Below are positions 5,895 through 7,503 of a stretch of DNA of 7,503 bases, in pieces. This DNA is from Desulfovibrio sp. (GTDB lineage Bacteria; Desulfobacterota; Desulfovibrionia; Desulfovibrionales; Desulfovibrionaceae): positions 1 through 7,503 of the forward strand of contig JAISXC010000015.1 of assembly GCA_031270875.1 (NCBI GenBank), given 5' to 3'. The translations under genes were made by a program, and so were the position numbers. Every line of letters begins with the position of its first letter. Position 1 is the first letter of the stretch. Below the pieces are notes generated by a model that had not been told where the DNA came from, did no database searches, and saw only the letters and a program-made list of their open reading frames with translations.

Positions 5895-5987
5895 TGGCGG
5901 AGAGGGTGGGATTCGAACCCACGTGCCCCATCTCTGGGACAACCCGATTTCGAGTCGGGCGCGTTACGGCCGCTTCGCTACCTCTCC
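5895..5987 (-). tRNA. tRNA-Ser (anticodon CGA), CCA encoded
   Basis: On the minus strand the 7-bp acceptor stem GGAGAGG (5987-5981) pairs with CCTCTCC (5905-5899), followed by discriminator G and encoded CCA (5897-5895). The D-arm is AGCGAAGCGGCCGTAACGC. The anticodon stem CCCGA/TCGGG encloses loop CTCGAAA with anticodon CGA, reading UCG codons. The long variable arm (TGTCCC/GGGGCA around AGAGAT) is diagnostic of class II serine tRNA. The T-arm is GTGGG TTCGAAT CCCAC. The gene is intact although a truncated integrase lies just downstream. Confidence 0.97.
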
Positions 5988-6011
5988 GCGTGTACCTCAG
6001 GAGTCCTGCCG

Positions 6012-6029
6012 GTTGTTACAGTTGTTACA
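6012..6029. repeat. 9-bp tandem repeat upstream of tRNA-Ser
   Basis: GTTGTTACA occurs twice head to tail (6012-6020 and 6021-6029). It overlaps the predicted -10 region of the tRNA promoter on the minus strand. Two copies may be chance or a regulator site. Confidence 0.6.
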
Positions 6030-6049
6030 GCGGCAACGGAACTGTGCAA
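6022..6049 (-). promoter_or_regulatory. Possible tRNA-Ser promoter
   Basis: On the minus strand, TTGCAC (6049-6044) and TAACAA (6027-6022) are 16 bp apart, giving a start near 6015 and a short 5' leader before the tRNA at 5987. An A-rich stretch upstream (complement of 6057-6072) resembles the UP elements common on stable-RNA promoters. The -10 match is only moderate. Confidence 0.35.
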
Positions 6050-6203
6050 TCGTACAATCTTTTTATTTTTTGTCCAGCGTTGCCAGCACCCCCAACTCCC
6101 GGCGCGCCAGCTCTCCTGCCAGGCGGCGGCCTTGTCCACAGGCCGGCCGTCCAGATCCGGCTCCGGGTCCGCCGCCGGAGCGGCGAGGGAGGCCGCCGGC
6201 GCG

Positions 6204-6232
6204 TTGACAAAATCAGGGCTTCCCTTTAAGGT
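6204..6232 (+). promoter_or_regulatory. Possible promoter of the EamA-family permease gene
   Basis: A perfect -35 hexamer TTGACA (6204-6209) is followed after 17 bp by a poor -10, TAAGGT (6227-6232). If used, transcription would start near 6239. That is inside the first four codons of the longest permease frame and would favour the ATG at 6245. The rest of the 245-bp gap between tRNA and permease is GC-rich, with no gene I can support. Confidence 0.3.
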
Positions 6233-7165
6233 ATGCCCCCGCGTATGCAAATATCCCGACGCAGGGCAATCCTGCTTTTTACGCTGGTCGTGGTGTTCTG
6301 GGGGCTCAACTGGCCGGTGGTCAAGCTGCTGGTCCAGACAATCCCGCCGCTCTGGTCGGCGGCCCTGCGTTGCATCATTGCCGCCGCCGCCGTCCTGGTC
6401 GTCCAGTGCGTCACCGGCAGCTTTGTCATCCCCAAAAAGCGGGATATTTCCATCATTCTGGTGATCGGCGTCCTCAACATGACCTGCGGCCCGGCGTTCA
6501 TGGCCGCCGGCCTGCAGTTCGTGCCGGCGGGGCGTTCGGCCGTTCTCGGCTACACCACGCCCCTGTGGGTCGCCCCGGGCGCCTGGCTCTTTCTGGGTGA
6601 GGCATTGTCCCCGCGACGCCTGCTGGGCGTCGCGGCCGGGCTGGCCGGGGTTTTTGTCCTGTGCAATCCTTTCTCCGTTGACGCCGGGAGCGACACTGTC
6701 CTGCTCGGACACGGCCTGCTGCTCCTGAGCGCCTTTTCGTGGGCCGTCGCCATTCTCCGCATCCGGGCGCATGTCTGGCTTTCCACGCCCTTCCAGCTGC
6801 TGCTCTGGCAGTCGCTTCTGTCCTCGGCGCTGCTTTCCGCCCTGGCTTTGATTTTTGAAGGCCCGCCCTCTTTCAGCGTCTCCCCGCGGATCGCCCTGCT
6901 TCTCGCTTACTGCGGCATTCCGGCGACCGCGCTTGCCTACTGGGCCATGACCGTGATAAATGCCAGCCTTCCGGCGGTCACCACGTCACTGGGAGTGCTC
7001 GCCGCCCCTGTTGTCGGCATACTTGGCTCGGCCGTCATGCTGGGCGAAACCGTGGACGCGCGACTGATCATCTCAGCCTGCCTCATTCTGGGAGGCATCG
7101 CCCTGGGAGCGGCCATGCCCGGCGAACAGGTCTCTCCGCGCCGGCGGCGGAGCGCGGCCGCTTGA
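6233..7165 (+). CDS. EamA/DMT-superfamily permease (probable metabolite exporter)
   Basis: Integral inner-membrane protein of 310 residues with two tandem EamA repeats (about 15-142 and 159-293) and roughly ten membrane helices near 12-34, 40-58, 72-92, 98-121, 128-144, 157-175, 185-206, 218-238, 249-270 and 276-294. Family marks are FWGLNWPVVK (22-31) at the first helix, the paired LGEALSPRRLLG (121-132) and LGETVDARLIIS (270-281) motifs ending each repeat, and a basic C-terminal tail. Many relatives export amino acids or other small metabolites; the substrate cannot be read here. An in-frame TAA lies at 6227-6229, so the start is ATG 6233 or ATG 6245 (residue 5). AAGG is too close to the first and rather far from the second. 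The PrpR_N-type regulator gene follows after 93 bp. Confidence 0.9.
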   Translation: MPPRMQISRRRAILLFTLVVVFWGLNWPVVKLLVQTIPPLWSAALRCIIAAAAVLVVQCVTGSFVIPKKRDISIILVIGVLNMTCGPAFMAAGLQFVPAGRSAVLGYTTPLWVAPGAWLFLGEALSPRRLLGVAAGLAGVFVLCNPFSVDAGSDTVLLGHGLLLLSAFSWAVAILRIRAHVWLSTPFQLLLWQSLLSSALLSALALIFEGPPSFSVSPRIALLLAYCGIPATALAYWAMTVINASLPAVTTSLGVLAAPVVGILGSAVMLGETVDARLIISACLILGGIALGAAMPGEQVSPRRRRSAAA

Positions 7166-7195
7166 AAGCAAGGCCGGGAGATCGCGGGCGGGGCA

Positions 7196-7213
7196 AAAAC
7201 AGCGTCCTGTTTT
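7196..7213. repeat. Short inverted repeat between permease and regulator genes
   Basis: AAAACAG (7196-7202) and CTGTTTT (7207-7213) form a 7-bp A/T-rich stem over CGTC. It is too weak for a confident terminator. It could be a weak attenuating hairpin or an operator; transcription may well continue into the regulator gene. Confidence 0.3.
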
Positions 7214-7258
7214 GAGGGAACGGAAAAAAAGAGACGGAAAAAAGAGGAGGAGCGGGCT

Positions 7259-7503
7259 ATGGAACGCATCGGCGTAATCGCCCCTGATCTCAAGGTCTAC
7301 GACGGCATGCTCGCCGCGGCGGCGGAACTTGGCCTGAGAGAGATCGTGGAGGTATGCAACGCGACGCTTGACGCGGCGCTGCCCATAGCCCGGCGCATGG
7401 AGAATGAGGAGGTCCACGTCATCATCACCCGCGGCAACACCGTTGACGTGCTGCTTCATTCCGGCATAACCGCGCCCCTTGTCAGCATCCCCACCACCAT
7501 TTA
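7259..7503 (+). CDS. N-terminus of a PrpR_N-domain transcriptional regulator (open at right edge)
   Basis: ATG 7259 has a strong AGGAGG (7245-7250) 8 bases upstream. The 81 visible residues match the sensor domain of PrpR-type, usually sigma54-dependent, activators. They show MERIGVIAPD at the start, LAAAAELGLREIVEVCNATL, helix ALPIARRMENEEV, then VHVIITRGNTVDVLLHS and APLVSIPTT. The last two correspond to the conserved 'D-V-I-I-x-R-G-x-T' strand-loop and the following 'P-V-V-x-I-P' strand. In relatives this domain is followed by a PAS and/or AAA+ sigma54-activation domain and a Fis-type helix-turn-helix, all outside this window. Placement behind the permease suggests it may control the permease or nearby catabolic genes (inference). 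No -24/-12 promoter was seen upstream. Confidence 0.75.
   Translation, partial: MERIGVIAPDLKVYDGMLAAAAELGLREIVEVCNATLDAALPIARRMENEEVHVIITRGNTVDVLLHSGITAPLVSIPTTI

Noticed and set aside
6044..6073. Plus-strand intrinsic terminator made of a 5-bp stem and a T-rich run near 6057-6072.
   Set aside because: The stem includes a G-T pair and is very short, and no plus-strand gene ends here. The A/T run fits better as the upstream element of the tRNA promoter.
5978..6772. A 264-codon minus-strand frame crossing the tRNA, the gap and the permease gene.
   Set aside because: It is antisense to the permease and overlaps the tRNA. Its composition (Gly/Asp/Arg/Gln rich, no domains) is that of a shadow frame. 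The stretch at 6060-6232 was considered as a gene remnant, but nothing recognisable supports it.
1..7503. CRISPR array, replication origin or toxin-antitoxin module.
   Set aside because: No regularly spaced repeats, DnaA-box clusters, iterons or paired small genes with ribosome sites were seen on either strand.

Overview
The window looks chromosomal and bacterial, with moderately high GC. The gene content (free-standing trpB, an rpsB-tsf pair, a YrdC-domain protein, rlmH, a tRNA-Ser with encoded CCA, and a PrpR_N-type regulator) and the protein sequences fit a Deltaproteobacterium/Desulfobacterota, most likely a Desulfovibrio or Bilophila relative. This placement is inferred from general resemblance, not from a search.

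Left part (1-4525): a C-terminal fragment of an unrecognised protein enters from the left edge (+ strand). It is followed by a bidirectional hairpin terminator shared with the 3' end of trpB. On the minus strand, in transcription order, come a YrdC/Sua5-family protein (tRNA t6A precursor synthesis), rpsB (ribosomal protein S2), tsf (EF-Ts) and trpB (tryptophan synthase beta). rpsB has a recognisable sigma70-type promoter and a long GC-rich stem-loop in its leader, a candidate S2 autoregulatory site. Between tsf and trpB lie about 430 bp. The only coding signal there is a small plus-strand reading frame that appears broken by a frameshift.

Middle (4524-5987): rlmH (23S rRNA pseudouridine-1915 methyltransferase) runs on the plus strand, and its ATG interlocks with the start codon of the divergent YrdC-family gene. 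The stop codon of rlmH is completed by the first base of a 394-bp IS5/IS427-type remnant. That remnant keeps both terminal inverted repeats but has lost the N-terminal half of its transposase, and the rest is frameshifted. Its other end cuts a tyrosine-recombinase (phage/island integrase) gene after 126 codons. The integrase remnant lies just downstream of tRNA-Ser(CGA) and its strong terminator. The arrangement tRNA, integrase, truncation, IS remnant, housekeeping gene reads as the scar of a largely lost integrative element.

Right part (5988-7503): upstream of the tRNA are an AT-rich stretch, a plausible promoter and a 9-bp tandem repeat. Then come a 10-TM EamA/DMT-family permease and, 93 bp further, the start of a protein with a PrpR_N-like sensor domain, cut by the right edge. 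The last two run in the same direction and may be co-transcribed.

I see no CRISPR array, replication origin or evident new defence system. The most informative region is the IS/integrase/tRNA-Ser scar and its junction with the rlmH stop codon; the structured rpsB leader comes second.
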